Positions 25,006 through 38,100 of a stretch of DNA of 64,000 nucleotides are shown one piece after another (the stretch's first letter is position 1; each line of letters starts with the position of its first letter). Source of the DNA: Strigamia acuminata (lineage: Eukaryota > Arthropoda > Chilopoda > Geophilomorpha > Linotaeniidae); the NCBI GenBank assembly GCA_949358305.1, contig OX442315.1:30220427-30284426 (forward strand). Direction: 5' to 3'. The notes below the pieces were generated by a model, which saw only the letters and a program-made list of their open reading frames with translations, searched no databases and was not told the DNA's origin. The position numbers were made by a program, and so were the translations under genes.

Positions 25006-26823
25006 TCAAGGAAAATAAAACTGCAAATTACCATCTGCATGAAACCTGTCCATACAAGCATGGTGGCCTTGTTTCGAGCACCTCTGAAATTCTCCAGCTT
25101 TGTATTGATTAAAACTTGAAATTTCGCCCGCATGACGCCAATGCCGCGCATGTTGTAAACACTCAACCCCATAACGATTACGAACATAATGACCTGGATT
25201 AGCAGGTCCGTATATCCACACGCCGTTCATTTCAACCTTTGTCGACACATTCCTCAATTCCTCGGGTAACATATCATTAGTCAAATACTGCAGCCCGTTC
25301 AACTCAATACTCTGCTCCGGAGTCCAAAACTTCATCTCACCTCCAACCATCGCTACAGCATTCAAGCTAAATTGGGGCTCTTGACGAATTGTCAGCGCAA
25401 AACCCTCATTTACGAACAATTTCTTCAATTTAGTTATAGCCTCGTGCTGAGAGCTCAAATAAACCAAATCCCCATCAACATCCCACGGTAAAACCCCTCT
25501 CATCTTAACGGCACCCAAAACGGACCCGGAATCTAACTCAATTCGAAAGCCGTGTAGTTCAGCGAGAGATTGGATGAATCCAAAGCCTTTCGCGTAGTCA
25601 TCTATGCAACATCGGGGCATCAAATAGGACTTGGTGGCTTTGTCCGATGAAACGCAAGAGATTTGAATATCTTTACAAGAAAATTGCAATTTCGTTTGAA
25701 CGTATGGATCGGGACTAGGTAAAATCACGCGATTTAGTTGCCATTTTATAGCCACGGGCAACCAATTGCGTCTTTCGCGCGACTGGCTTCGACTAGAAAA
25801 ATACATTGCGTCGGGACAGTTGAGGATTAAGGCTCCCGTGTTGCGTACACGAATGAAAAAGTCCTCGAAAAGCACTTGATTAGGCATGTTTTGGTCAAAG
25901 GACACTTGTTTGAGTAAGTCGGTTCTCGTTATAAAAGGACCCGATAGAAAATCACAAAACATACATTCGTTTTTCGACGAGTGGTAACCTTCAACGTATT
26001 CTAAAACATAGTTCTTCATTTCCGTTTGAAAACAACCCGCTTTCCAGTGTCCACTAATGTTCCTCACAGCGCCACCGACCACCTTAACCCTCGGATCGAT
26101 GCTAAAAGCACTGATTTGGCGTTCGAAACGCGCGAATTTGTTTAAATGGTCCATATTTCTTCCGATGAAAACGTAAGGAGTGTTGACTCTTCCGATTAAC
26201 GAGTTCAAGATTCTTCCTTCCGAGGTTGAGGCACTAAAATCGATTTGTGTGATGCGAGTTGTGTCGGAATTTTCAATCCGGCAATCTGCATATCGATTTG
26301 CAATTATTACACGGACGGATGCGTAATACTGCGTTAAACCCGATAGTACCATCGATGTGTACGACGAACAACTCCCGTACGGTAATGGAGATGGGAGAAG
26401 CAAAACGGTCAATAATTTGCTCAGCGAAACGTCTCCACAAGGCCGAATCCATCCCGTGTCGTATAACGGATATCCGATAGAGTTGTTAGCGTATATTTCT
26501 GGGCAAACGTCTGGTTTTTGGTGTCCGAGTGTCGAGTAAGTGGGGTCGAGTTGCCATATTGTCGATTCGATGGCCTCGAGTGTGTTTTTTTGTGGAGGAG
26601 TTCCCTGAGCTTGCGCCTGATCTAGTTGCACTTTGATGAGTTTGAGTCGTTGCGCTATATTTTGTCGTAGAGCTCCTATGTCGCATCGTGTGTCTTGTTG
26701 GTCGAATTTGATCTCAAAAACGCGATTGTAGAGGAAGGAAAAACCAACTATGGAGTGTATTGCGTATAAACCTGAGATGATGATCAAGGCGAAAGGAAAA
26801 AAGAAATAACTTCGTAATCGCAT
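25006..26823 (-). CDS. FKRP/LicD-family type II membrane glycosyltransferase-like protein, intronless
   Basis: A 605-aa single-exon protein. Residues about 8-30 form one hydrophobic segment after MRLRSYF, giving Golgi/ER type II topology. A stem follows, then a GT-A-like region (about 150-340) and a C-terminal LicD-type nucleotidyltransferase-fold domain with GSVLGAVKMRGVLPWDVDGD at about 433-452. The pair of Cys before it (PRCC) and the overall order match FKRP, which adds ribitol-phosphate to alpha-dystroglycan glycans. Residues Asp448, Asp450 and Asp452 would be the metal-binding acids. Other invertebrate LicD proteins are equally possible, so I give no symbol. The lack of introns contrasts with all its neighbours and could mean an old retrocopy. 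ATG 26821-26823 is the first in frame. Confidence 0.8.
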   Translation of the reverse strand: MRLRSYFFFPFALIIISGLYAIHSIVGFSFLYNRVFEIKFDQQDTRCDIGALRQNIAQRLKLIKVQLDQAQAQGTPPQKNTLEAIESTIWQLDPTYSTLGHQKPDVCPEIYANNSIGYPLYDTGWIRPCGDVSLSKLLTVLLLPSPLPYGSCSSYTSMVLSGLTQYYASVRVIIANRYADCRIENSDTTRITQIDFSASTSEGRILNSLIGRVNTPYVFIGRNMDHLNKFARFERQISAFSIDPRVKVVGGAVRNISGHWKAGCFQTEMKNYVLEYVEGYHSSKNECMFCDFLSGPFITRTDLLKQVSFDQNMPNQVLFEDFFIRVRNTGALILNCPDAMYFSSRSQSRERRNWLPVAIKWQLNRVILPSPDPYVQTKLQFSCKDIQISCVSSDKATKSYLMPRCCIDDYAKGFGFIQSLAELHGFRIELDSGSVLGAVKMRGVLPWDVDGDLVYLSSQHEAITKLKKLFVNEGFALTIRQEPQFSLNAVAMVGGEMKFWTPEQSIELNGLQYLTNDMLPEELRNVSTKVEMNGVWIYGPANPGHYVRNRYGVECLQHARHWRHAGEISSFNQYKAGEFQRCSKQGHHACMDRFHADGNLQFYFP

Positions 26824-28099
26824 TCTCGTATCGCATCTGGAAATATTAAAAAACCATCAAAATGAAAAGAATTTAAAAAAAAGTACCACACTGTACCATG
26901 CGCATTTATTGTTTAAACTTTTTTTTTTACAAATGGCGAATCTGTGGTGTAATTTTCCAGATTTAAAATGGTTTTAGTTTCAAATACAAATTTTAATTAC
27001 TGAGTAATTACATTTTCAAAATGGGATAGGTCTCTCTGGTTCCAACAATTCCAATTCCACACATATATTACATATATTATACATTAAAAAAAAACATCAA
27101 AATAAAAAATTAAATATAGAAATAAAAATTACAAGTTGGCTGCTACATCCCATAGTAATCCAACTGCACGAGAGGCCAATTTTTCGTGATCAAAAGTAAA
27201 AACAAAACTTTTACCAATTAAAAAAAAATTCTATGAATGTTTTTTCGTTTACTTTGTTGAAATGAATATAATTGTGAACTTAATTATTGGCAAGTGTTCT
27301 GAATTTTGTATTGTGCGCGCCGCGCGTACTTTTCGCTTTGAGAATTCCACCCTATCACGGTTGTGCACACCGTCACATAAACCTCCATAGTTGTGGGTGC
27401 GCCCACATGTTAATATCAAAAAGCAGAAGTTTATTTACTTCATTCAAAACTTACTTGTTCGAGGCATCAACGGTCAACCCTTGACAACACGAGATCGTTC
27501 CCAGTCAGCCATGTTTGTCCTACGGAAATAGAAGCGCGACTCACTCAAAAAAAGAGGAAATCGTGGAAGTAGATAATGAACAACGCCCAGTTGGCGCTGG
27601 TGTTTGGTTGCCATGACAATGTGTGTAAAACCAGGGGGAGTATATTGCCAGGGATAAATCACTTTGAAAACACTGCGATTGCTCTAAAACAGAAATTAAA
27701 GTGTCTTGTTTTTCTCCCCGAATTCCGGATCTATCATTTTGTATTCCAACTTATCCTCAACGCGCAATTGATTCGGCCTTAAGTAGTACACGAATCGTCC
27801 CAAGAGGGCGCCAAATTAAAAAGCGACTGAAGAACGACTCACGATTTGACGTCATCAGTTAAAAACATCGTTTCCTCTTGCGTGTAATTTTTATTTACAA
27901 GCATTTAAAAAATAATTCCAAACAATTTATTCCAAATGTTCACGATATTCAGAAAAAGAGAAAAAAAAACAACAACTCAAACGCAATTCATATAATGCAA
28001 TATTTATATATTTAAATTATTTATTATTACGATCCCCTCGGTTCTCCTGCGTAAAAAAATAAACGTGCAACAGAAAAAATAATTTCCCAAAGTTAGATC
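26824..28099. other. intergenic between FKRP-like gene and Sec22
   Basis: No gene recognised. A GCGCGCCGCGCG patch lies near 27316-27328. AATAAA-rich sequence near 27993-28025 on the - strand would serve Sec22 3' end formation. Confidence 0.4.
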
Positions 28100-29035
28100 T
28101 CAAAGAACCCAAAAATATAGAACAAACATGCAAAGAACTATGGCGCCGGCAGCCGCTTTCGCATACATGGAACGAAGATTGAGATATCTGGCATCTTTCT
28201 TGTATTTCTGCGATAAAATTGATAAGTTGCTAGCTTTGTTGTCCAATTCTAATCCGCGTCAAAGAAAAATCAAATCAAATTCCACTTTTCATCTCATTTT
28301 AATCGCAACTTTATACCCGTTATGGCTGTCCCTCTTTGTAATACGTCATCGATATTTTGGACCATGATTCTCTGCACATCTTGCAATTCCGTGTTTAATG
28401 TCGAGAGATTTCGCCTCGCTCGCGAGTCCAGGAAAGATTTTTTAGCTTTCTGGATATAAGTATCTGTAAGAAATTACAAAATTTTTAATCCAATTTCAAC
28501 AAAACAACACCACAAAATGCTATTTACCAAATTCAATAAAACAGTACGGTCTAGATGCCATGGCAACGCGCTTTCCATACTGAGAATTAAACTCGTTCAT
28601 CAACTCTTCTAGAAATTGGAAAGCTAATCGCTTAGAAAATGTCTTTTCGCATAGCACCATTAAACACACGTCTTTTTCCATCAAATAACTGCAAAATAGA
28701 TTAAAACAATCGGTTAATTCAGCTTAATAACAACAAAAATAGCAAGTTATGGTATATATTACTGAAATAGATAATTTCCAGTTTGAATGGTACATCTGCT
28801 AGGTGATTGATTATTTAGTTTTCGAAACAATGTTTTCGCTTGGTTCTGATATTCTAGGATGTTTCTGCCATGCTGAAAATAAAAATCCAAGTAGAATTAA
28901 ACTCAATACGTGTTAATTTGTTATATTTTTCATATTTTTCATGTTATTTTAGTGTTTTACCTGTTCATCTTCTTGAACAGATGCCGCTAATGGAAGCCCA
29001 TCTGTCACCCTGGCTATCATGGTCATTAGAACCAT
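28100..29035 (-). CDS. Sec22: vesicle-trafficking R-SNARE Sec22, 5 exons
   Basis: ER-Golgi R-SNARE. Exons 29035-28961, 28872-28763, 28688-28528, 28463-28317 and 28248-28100 join in frame to 213 aa; human SEC22B has 215. The N-terminal longin domain starts [29 protein letters not shown] and RPYCFIEFD follow. The SNARE motif contains the zero-layer Arg in [12 protein letters not shown], then [17 protein letters not shown]-terminal membrane anchor ([16 protein letters not shown]) ends the protein. I chose the first of three clustered ATGs because [10 protein letters not shown] matches the family start. It is head to head with the Crat remnant. Confidence 0.95.
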
Positions 29036-31150
29036 ATTTACTAATTTCTTTAAAGTTTTCGATTGACCAGACCGTTTTTAAGACCACCTCAGCAAATGTG
29101 TTTCAAGGCCAAGAAAACATCGAGGGACCGGCAGTTGTAGTAAAAATGACGTGGCCAACGGAAGGAAAATAAATAAAGTTGAATTTCGTGGCATTCTCAA
29201 CAGATGGCGCATGTTTAAAAGTCTTAATTGTGTGTTTTTATTTTTTATTTTTATGTGATACAGCCTGAATTATTCATTTCTTGAGATAAAATTAAAAATT
29301 ACGATATAAAAAAATTAAAAGACTAGAATAACGAAGATACAAGAAATGAAACACAGTGGTTAAAATTGTCTGCAATAGATGGCAGCTAGATTAATAGCAT
29401 GGCGCATGCGTATTACACGTCTGCTTAATCTCATCTGGAGGATTATTTTCGAGCCCGGGCTTGTGTTTCCGCAAGCAGATTTTAAATCCCAAGATGATCA
29501 GATTCGGTAATGAAAATGTTGAAGTGAAAATTTATAAATTTTTATTTATATTTTTTTTTATTAGTTATGCGGCTAAACTAATTTCTGGTGCTTTGGATTT
29601 CAAGTCTATGATTGGTAAGTTAGTTAAATTTACGTATAAAGTTGATAATTAAATTAAATTAAATTAAATTATTTCTTTAGTAAACAAATCCCTTTAGAGA
29701 TGATGGGCGGAAAGCCATTGGACATGAGCCAGTACCTGAAAATTTTATCAACATGTCGCATTCCCGGTTCCAAGCGAGACTCGGTTCGACATTTTGGATT
29801 GGAGATTCATCCACCTTCTCATATAGTTGTTATTCACAAAAATCAAGTGAGATTATTTCGTAAAAAAATAAATATGTATGTATAGTTTAATCATTTTTTT
29901 TTACCATTTTTTACAGTTTTTTAAACTAGAAGTATACGCACAAGATAATGAAGTTTTATCAGAAAAACAAATTGAATCATTTTTAAAGGATATCGTTAAG
30001 CAATCGGAAAATCCAGCTCAACCAATTGGGATTTTGATATTTGATAATCGTGACACATGGGCTAATGCGTACAAAAAATTAATGAAAGGTTGAGTAATAT
30101 TTTCTAAAATATTTTCAAATATGTAAATGCTTTGTTCTCTGTATCCACATTAACCCAGAAAAAAATTTAATTTACAGATAAAGTTAATCAAAAATCGTTG
30201 GATGCAATTCAGAAAAGCATTTTTGTCTTGTGCATTGATGATCAGAATGAAATTGCAAAAACAGTCGATGGGCGAACTCGTTCTGCAATGCAATCGATTC
30301 ACGGCTGTGGAAGTAAAAACAATGCAGGAAATCGCTGGTTCGACAAAACAGTGCAGGTAAATAACGATTTAAAATAACAATAAAACTAATTTTATCACGT
30401 AATTTGATTAATTTCAGTTTATCGTCGGTCGTGAAGGAACTGTCGGCTTCACTTACGAACACAATCCCGCCGAGGGGCCGCCAATAGCCGGTTTAATGGA
30501 TCACGTTGTCAAATACCTGTAAGTTAGCATGGGATTTTCATACAATAATAATTTAATTGGTAATTCGTATTCGTATTAGCTCGTCACACTCAACAAAGCA
30601 TTCGGCAGCGAAAAATCTTTTACCACCACAACTGTTACCATTTAACATAACTAAAGAAGTTCAAGCAGATATTGATGTATCAGCACGAAACTTTGACAAG
30701 TACGTAATTAAATAATAATTTGATTTATTTTCTAATTCGATTTCAATTTTAATTTAGTGCAAGATCTTCAAGTAACCGCTTACACGTTTAAAGGTTACGG
30801 CAAAAGTTTTATCAAATCGCAACAATTGAGCCCAGATAGCTACATCCAAATGGCAATTCAATTAGCCTTTTTCAGGTGATTTATATTTGAATAAAATATA
30901 AAAATCTAACATAAACGAGCATTTTTAATTGTAATTTCAAACATAGGCTTCACAAAGCGCTCGGCGCGTGCTACGAATCGGCATCAACGAGACAGTATTT
31001 ACATGGAAGGACTGAAAACATTCGATCTACTTCGCTAGAATCGGTTGCGTTTTGTAAAGCCATGTTGGAATCGAATTCCAACGTCGAGAAAGTGCAGCAT
31101 ATTCGAACTGCGATCGAAAATCATAAACGATACGTATCAGATGTGAGTTT

Positions 31151-32121
31151 TGCTGCGATCCGGGTTTTTATCCACTTAATTTCTAATAAATTAAGCAGAA
31201 ACCGCAGGTGAATGCTATAAAAGACTTACAATCGGCGGCCTTAAACTTGTCTAGGGTTAAGTTTATTAAGTAGGAAAATAAAGACACAATTTTTATGATA
31301 AAAATCACACAAATTCTTTATTAAGTTAAATACAATGAAATATAAAATATATTGACTAGTTGAAATAGGAAGAGCGACAAGTCGCGTAACAATTTGAGCG
31401 GAAAACAATGGAAGGGCTTGCAACGACTGTTGCAAGCTACAAAGCGCTAAAATGGCGCTTAAACAACACACAGTTGTTAGGCGAAGGCGAATTGTCTTCG
31501 TTCTCTGAACTCACGAACGATGGTCGAAGACGATGGTTCTCGTGGGCTCCTTCTACGGCTCGTGCGACGGCTCGGCGGCGGTGGTTGACGGCTGTAGGCG
31601 TCTGGTCCAGGTACGATGGCGATGGTTGCCGTTCGCGCGGCAACGATGGCGATGGTTCACTTGGATCAGGAAACTTCTTCTTCTCGTTTGCTGGAATTAG
31701 CTTCGGCTAATTCAAGCAGGATAGCTGGCTTTGTAATTCGTTACAAAGCAAGCTGGTGAAACTTGGAATACACGGTCCACTATCAATACGTATTGTCGGA
31801 GCAGATATCGCAGTGATGTTGTGGGTTGTGTATTTTTGTCAAGAGTCCCGATTTGAGCCAAGACGCGAGCCCAGCACGCTTCAATATTGCGCAGAAAACC
31901 TGCGCACTTAGCTCAAATGGGTGCAACTAGTGGTTATTACACCATATTGCACCATAACGGCTAATAACCGTTTTCACCCCGGACAACCTGGGGTGATATG
32001 TGCCTAGAGAGGATTTCTCCCCTCGGTCACATGATCTGACTTGGCGTGTGCCACAGTCAAATTAATTAGAAGACAATTAATTTTATCTTCTAAGTTGGTG
32101 AAATATTTTGAGATCACCACA
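31151..32121 (-). repeat. 3' LTR of the Gypsy element
   Basis: 971 bp, identical to the 5' LTR as far as I can see. It contains AATAAA-type polyadenylation signals on the - strand (near 31276 and 31318). Confidence 0.95.
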
Positions 32122-32133
32122 CATCCCCCCATT
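32122..32133 (-). promoter_or_regulatory. polypurine tract
   Basis: On the - strand AAATGGGGGGATG immediately precedes the 3' LTR, the expected place for plus-strand priming. Confidence 0.75.
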
Positions 32134-32173
32134 TAAGACGAATCTTACATGGAGAGAAAATGAACGAACCAAT

Positions 32174-34809
32174 TTATGATTCGTCCATGTTCTGAGTTCG
32201 CTCAGGCGTCAACGGGCGCATCATATCCGTGGTGTCGTCCCTCGGGTTGGACCGCTCGTTAACCGTACACAGGTCGCGACCTGCGTTTGGTCCGGAGACC
32301 ATTCCAGGGTTGACATGAAGCCAAACCTGGATGATTCTCGCCGAGTTCGCTCGGTTGAAAAATCCTAGCGCCGCAAACTCTATGGGATCCTCTGGCGCCA
32401 ATCGTGCTCTCAGGAGTCGATCGTGGAGCACTGATGGTGGGCTTAACACCCGGATGTGGTCCTCGAGCCACATAAACACCTGCCTCGACAACTTGTGGTT
32501 GTTGCTAAGCAGTGTTCGCGTATCCGGCGTCAAATAGAAGTGCGGATACAGGCGCATCAGGGTCTTGAAAGCCGACTCTTTTTTCAGCGGCTTGACCTTC
32601 GTCTCCGGCTTGGCTGGCGGCGGCGGCGGCGGACGTGAGTCTTCCGTCGTGGCATCGTCAAAATGGCTCGGCGAGCCCAAGAAAACCAACGCGGGTGCGG
32701 AGGTTGACGAGGGTGTGACGCCTCGCCCCTGCGCTCGACCCACACCGGGGAGCTGACGGGTTTCGACTTCCCGTTGAACTCCGGCAGGAGTTGGAGAACT
32801 TCTCGGGTTCTCTTGCCAAAACGAGCATCCAGCGCCTTCTTGGGCCGACTGAAAAACAGCCAGTGACGCAGCTGCTGTGGCGCTTGTAACTGGAAGCGGT
32901 GGTCTTCCGGCTATTCGCGCCGTGGCCTTCGCAAAGGACCACTCGGTTCGCAACCGAACGGCGGCCTCTTCTTCGGTCTCACCGTTTGCTACGACTTGCT
33001 TTATTAGCTCGGCTAAGATCGTAGGCGGGTCGAGCCTGAGGTGGTACCACAGCTCGACTTTCTTCTCCGACAGGCCCATCGGCGCGGTCCAAAGGTACGT
33101 AATGGCCGCTAACGCCTGTCCTGGCGAAGGAAGAACACCAGGGTACAACACCCTAGTCATCCCCGGAATTAGCTGACGCTGAAAATCCATCAGGCGGGGA
33201 TCATCAATGGTATTGATGTCGGAGACTTCTAGCCTTTCAGCTAGTCTCTGCCAGTCCTTCTGTGACTCGGCGATCTGGGCGCTTTGGTATGCGTCCAGCT
33301 TCTGGAGCACTTCCTGCTGCGCTCTAATGGGTTGCTGCTCGTAGCAGGTCCATTGTGGGCCGAACGACTCACTGAAAAATGGCCGGAGTTGCAGGTTGCT
33401 AACTCCAGCCGGCAAGCGGGAAACATAACCTTGTTCGGGCAAGCGGCTAGCGTGTCCAGGTACAGGCACACTACAGTCGGGAGAAATATCACCGACGACA
33501 CGTCTCATGGCGTATGGAGTAGCCGGGTTGTCCACTTTGAACGTGGAGGCGGTTCGGCTACTTCGGGCGGACTTAATTGTGGAGTCCGATTCGAAACTCA
33601 GCGAAGACGACGAGCCAAACGACTCTGGTGTCCGTCCTCGTCGCGACTGCGGGCGTGACGGCTGCACGTCAGTCGAATACGGGCGCGATCGCCTTTGTCG
33701 CTCCTCTCGATCGCGGCTTGATTCGCGGAACATTGGTCTGACTGGAACCGGCGGAGGGAGTTGCCCCACCCTCAAATCCTCGTCTTGCGGCGGAGGATTG
33801 ATGGCCGCTGGGGCCGGAATTTCATCTTCTCGATAAAAAGGGAGAGCGCAACGCGCTTGCTCCTCTGCCTCGTGAGCCAGTTGTCGATTTTCGTCGACGC
33901 GAAGCTGCACTGCGGCAGCTCGGAGTGCTTTCGACGGGAAGAATCCCGGAAAATCGTTGAAACACCCGGCGAGCGCCAACTGGTGGAGCTCGGTTTGTGT
34001 GACGGGAAATTGCGGGTTCCCGTCACGAACGGACTTGCGGTACCGTTGCACGACTTCGCGTTGAGTCGTTTTGAGGTTCTTCCTCAATTGGGTGAGAGCA
34101 CCGTAATTAATTCCGGTACTCTTTAGCGCTCTTCTGCGCTCGTGACGCTCTCGGGGCGTCACTGGCCACTGGTTGTGCAACAACTCTGCTGCAAGTGGTC
34201 CTGGGGGGCTCTCGTCGAGCGTCCACTCGATTTCGTCAACTCCGTCGACGTGAAGGCGCTCGATGAACCGGCCTCTTGCTCCAAATCCTTGCAGCGCTGA
34301 TCTGCTGAAGTCGTGGCGCAACTTCCACCACGTGTTGTTTGCCGTCTTCAGTCTTCTGATTTTTTCGGGCAACGCCGCTCGAAAAATCAGCGGGTGCTGA
34401 GTCGGCACATGATCGGGAAGCGCGAATGGCGTTTCTCGATCTCTCTCGATCTATATTCGAAGAAAAAATAAATAAATTAGTTTATTTAAAATAAACAAAT
34501 AATTTCTTATTTGAAATATTTTTTAAGCTTAGCGCTTGTGGCTGTGAGTCACTAAGGGATGTTGGTTGTCATGGCAACTCCCTTCGCACATGCTTGAAGC
34601 ACGTGACTTTTATAGCCGCCATTTTTATTTTTTAGCGGCTTGTGTTTGAAGTCAGGAAAAGTGAAATTACTCAATTTTTCTGACTGAAACACTAGGTAAA
34701 AACTATTTTATTAATTTACCCTCTCTTGTAACGGTAATTGGACGTCGTTACCGGCTCCTTCCATCGGCGCTTCATCGTCCGCATGGAGGTTGACTTCGTC
34801 GTCTGCCAT
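32174..34809 (-). CDS. third ORF of the Gypsy element (env position), predicted spliced, function unknown
   Basis: The main frame is open from 34450 down to 32174 (758 codons) but has no usable ATG at its start. A good acceptor (pyrimidine-rich, AATATAG) ends at 34451. A short upstream exon 34809-34720 starts with ATG (MADDEVNLHADD), has a GTAAAT donor, and joins in phase, giving about 788 aa. A further intron 34913-34848 (GTAAGT...TTCTAG) lies just before that ATG. The protein is rich in Pro, Arg, Ser and Glu and GC-richer than gag and pol. I see no signal peptide, membrane span, zinc knuckle or catalytic motif, so it does not look like an envelope protein. I do not recognise it. The middle (about 350-540) and the last 150 residues look folded; the rest looks disordered. 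Confidence 0.7.
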
Positions 34810-34914
34810 TCGTTTTCTTTTTCGCGTCGGAAAAGAAATTCTTTCGGCTAGAAAGAATTAATAAACTATATTAAATATATTTATCGAATTTTTCTTTCAG
34901 AAAAATAACTTACA

Positions 34915-35151
34915 GTTTGCTGAATCAATAAAAACTGTCGTGTTGTATCGGAGTCGATGCATCCACTTCAAAACTTATCGGAAAAGTGGCTAAGTTCGCT
35001 GATTGGAGCAACGAACTTGTTTCGGTGACACCGAATGACGTCACAAATTATAACGCATTGTGAACGTTGTCATTCGAGTGTGGACTACGAATGACGTCAC
35101 GAGATTGCTCTCTCGGATCTTTTGGGTAAACCCAAAAGGTGAAAGTCAACG
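34915..35151 (-). other. untranslated leader between pol and ORF3
   Basis: No coding frame. It contains direct short repeats of GAATGACGTCA (35031-35041 and 35088-35098), CRE-like words that could drive ORF3 transcription. It ends in the strong donor at 34913. Confidence 0.4.
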
Positions 35152-38100
35152 CTATGTCTTGGCTCGCGGAACGCGAGATCTCAAGTTGTACTTTGACTTT
35201 CGCGAAGTACAATCCAACTTGTTTAGATTGTCATCAGCATCGTCTCCAATGTCAGATGAGTTATTTTCTTCATTGTTTGAAATTTTCTCTTTTTCTAAAA
35301 ACATTTCCTTTTCTAGATTTTCATCAAGAGAAACATTTTCAAGTCGCTTGTTTATTTCATCGACTTCGTTATTTTTGAGTTTCGATTTTTCACTCGATTC
35401 CGTGTTTTCGACAGGAATTTTGGATAATTCAACATCATCCAAGGTATTAACAATATTTTTTGTTTTTTGACCCACTTCCTCCCCTTCCAGCCAAATTTCT
35501 TGGTTGAAAACGGGAAAGTACGGCATTAATTCAGTGCCGTGAACAGCTGGATAAATTTTATTATCACTCAGCCGTCGAAGTTGAAAGGCGCCTCCTTGTA
35601 ACCTTTTGACAATTACATAAGGCCCATTCCTTTTCGGTGAAATGCCTGCTGCTATTCCTTTAGCGGCATTTGAGAGAATATGAGACTCTCGCCAGACTAA
35701 ATCATTTTGTCTGAAGTTATCGAATTTTTTGTCTGATTTTTCAGCTTCGACACGGCGTCTCAAATCTAAGACGTGAGACATCATATGCTGATACGTCTCT
35801 GCAATTATTGCTTCTAATTTCTGAACATATAAATGCGGATTTTTTGGGTCAATGACTAAAATTCCTTCCGGAATTCTTGGATCCCAAGGAATTCTTAATT
35901 CTCGGAAAAAATTTAAGAAAGCAGGAGAATAATCTCTGCCTCTTGTTACAGTTGTTCTCAAACTGAATGCAAATTCGCGTAGATACTCATCCCATTGGTC
36001 ATGAATATCTAAATAAATCGAAACTAAATATTTAATATCTCGATTGGTTCTCTCCACAGGATTGCTTTGTGGATGATAAATCGATGTCGGTGTTCGCGAC
36101 ATGTCGAATTTTTTGCAAAATTCTTTATAGACCTGTGATCGAAATTGTGGTCCATTATCACTTATGATTTGTCTCGGAAATCCGAAAGTCATCGATAAGT
36201 GATAAATTGTGTTGGCAACTTTTATTGCCGTTGGATTACACATTGGAAATAATTCGGGCCAATGTGTAGCGACATCTACGATGACGCAAATGTGGGTATT
36301 GTTTCTTCTGGTTCTTGGTTTGGGACCAGACAAATCCACACTGAGGCAGTCGAATGGTCCAAATGGTCCAATTTGAGCGCCTTCAATTTCGGTCTTTGAT
36401 CTCGGCTTGCAGGCCTGACATCCTTGACAATGTTGAATAAAACGTGTAATATCACGTTTCATACCTTTCCAGGTATAAACTCTTCGAGTTCTGTACATTG
36501 TCCTCGCAATGCCTGGGTGGCCGGACAGTGGATGTCCGTGCATCAACCATATGATTTTATAAATCAATTTCTTTGGCACAACAACTTTAAGCGCCCTACC
36601 ATCCTCTCCTAATTCATCGGTAGAGGTAGGATGATAATGGAGTAACATATCTTCTTCAATGAGATAAGTACTCGCGTGTCTTTCAAAATTTCTTCTTTGA
36701 AGACGAGTTACTATGTAACTTGGATATTGCTTGTTTAACAAGTAATTGCGAATATGTTGGCAAAATTTGTCTGCTTTTTGCGCCGCAATAATGTCATCTC
36801 TCGTTGGAGGATCACATTCTAATTGCTTCGCAATTTTAGCCGCAAATGCTTTTATTAAAACATTTGTTGTTGGCAGCTCGAATTTTTTAGCCATCATGGC
36901 TCTTAATTCGACGTCAGGGGTTCCTGACGGATCATGCATTTTAATACAAAAATTAATTAATGCTTGATCGTCTTCATTAACTATTATTGACTTGGGTAAT
37001 TCGTTCAATTTTCCCATTTGCCAACTTCGGCAAGGAGATGGACAATATGATAATAAATCATCATTATCGCCATCGTCTTCTGGTTCGTCAGGTGCGCTAA
37101 CAGGTGCACGTGACAATGCGTCTGCTATTACATTCAGCGGACCTTTGACGTATTGTATTTCGAACGAATACGCCATCAGCTCCATTTGCCAACGAGCTAA
37201 TCTGCCCGACGGGTCAGATAACGACATCAACCACTTAAGCGCTTGGTGATCCGTTTGTACAGTGAATGTAGTGTACTCTAAGTATGGGCGAAATTTGCGC
37301 AATCCCCATACTACTGCGAGACATTCCAATTCTGTCACAGTATAATTTTTCTCTGCGGGCTGCAAGCTTCTGCTTGCATACACGCATGGCATTTCGACTT
37401 CTTGGCCATCCACATTTTTCTTTTGTGTAAGGGCTGCACCCAACCCTTGTTTACTGGCGTCAGTATGAACAATAAATGGCATGTACAAGTCAGGCATCTT
37501 CATTGTTTCAGCATTCGTAAGCAAGTCTTTTATTGCGTCGAATGCTGCCTGATGATGCAGTTCCCAATCGAACTCCGCATCTTTCTTCAAGAGTGGCCTT
37601 AGTGGTTCTGCCACTGTGGCCATATTCTTGATTAGGCGGTGAAAGAAATTCACCATGCCTAGAAATCTTTGTAATTCCTTAAGATTGGTAGGAGCAGGAA
37701 ATTGCGTAATTGCAGCGACTTTTTTAGGGTCTACTGCAAGTCCTTCTACTCCTACTTTGTAGCCTAGAAAAATTAATTCCTTTCTACAGAGATGCGTCTT
37801 GCCAGGGTGCGCATGTAAATTAGCTTCTGCCAATTTTTTAAACACTATATCTAAATGTTTAATGTGTTCTTCGAACGATTTGGATACAACAATTATGTCA
37901 TCCAAATATGCCCATGCAAATTTTCTGTAAACGTTACCCAAAACTTTTTCCATCAATTCTTGGAAGGTAGTTGGTGCGTTTACTAATCCGAAAGGCATGA
38001 CTAAAAACATTAGTCTTCCCATTGGGCTCCAGAAGGCAGTTTTTTCTCTGTCTTCAGGTCGCAATTCTATCTGCCAATATCCCTTGGTCAGATCTATAGT

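Noticed and set aside
31408-31710. 100-codon open frame on the + strand, repeated at 42791-43093
   Set aside because: It lies within the LTRs, so the repetition is explained by the LTR pair; it is antisense to the element.
32174-34408. Calling the third Gypsy ORF an envelope protein because of its position
   Set aside because: I see no signal peptide, no membrane anchor and no furin-like site; position alone does not justify the name.
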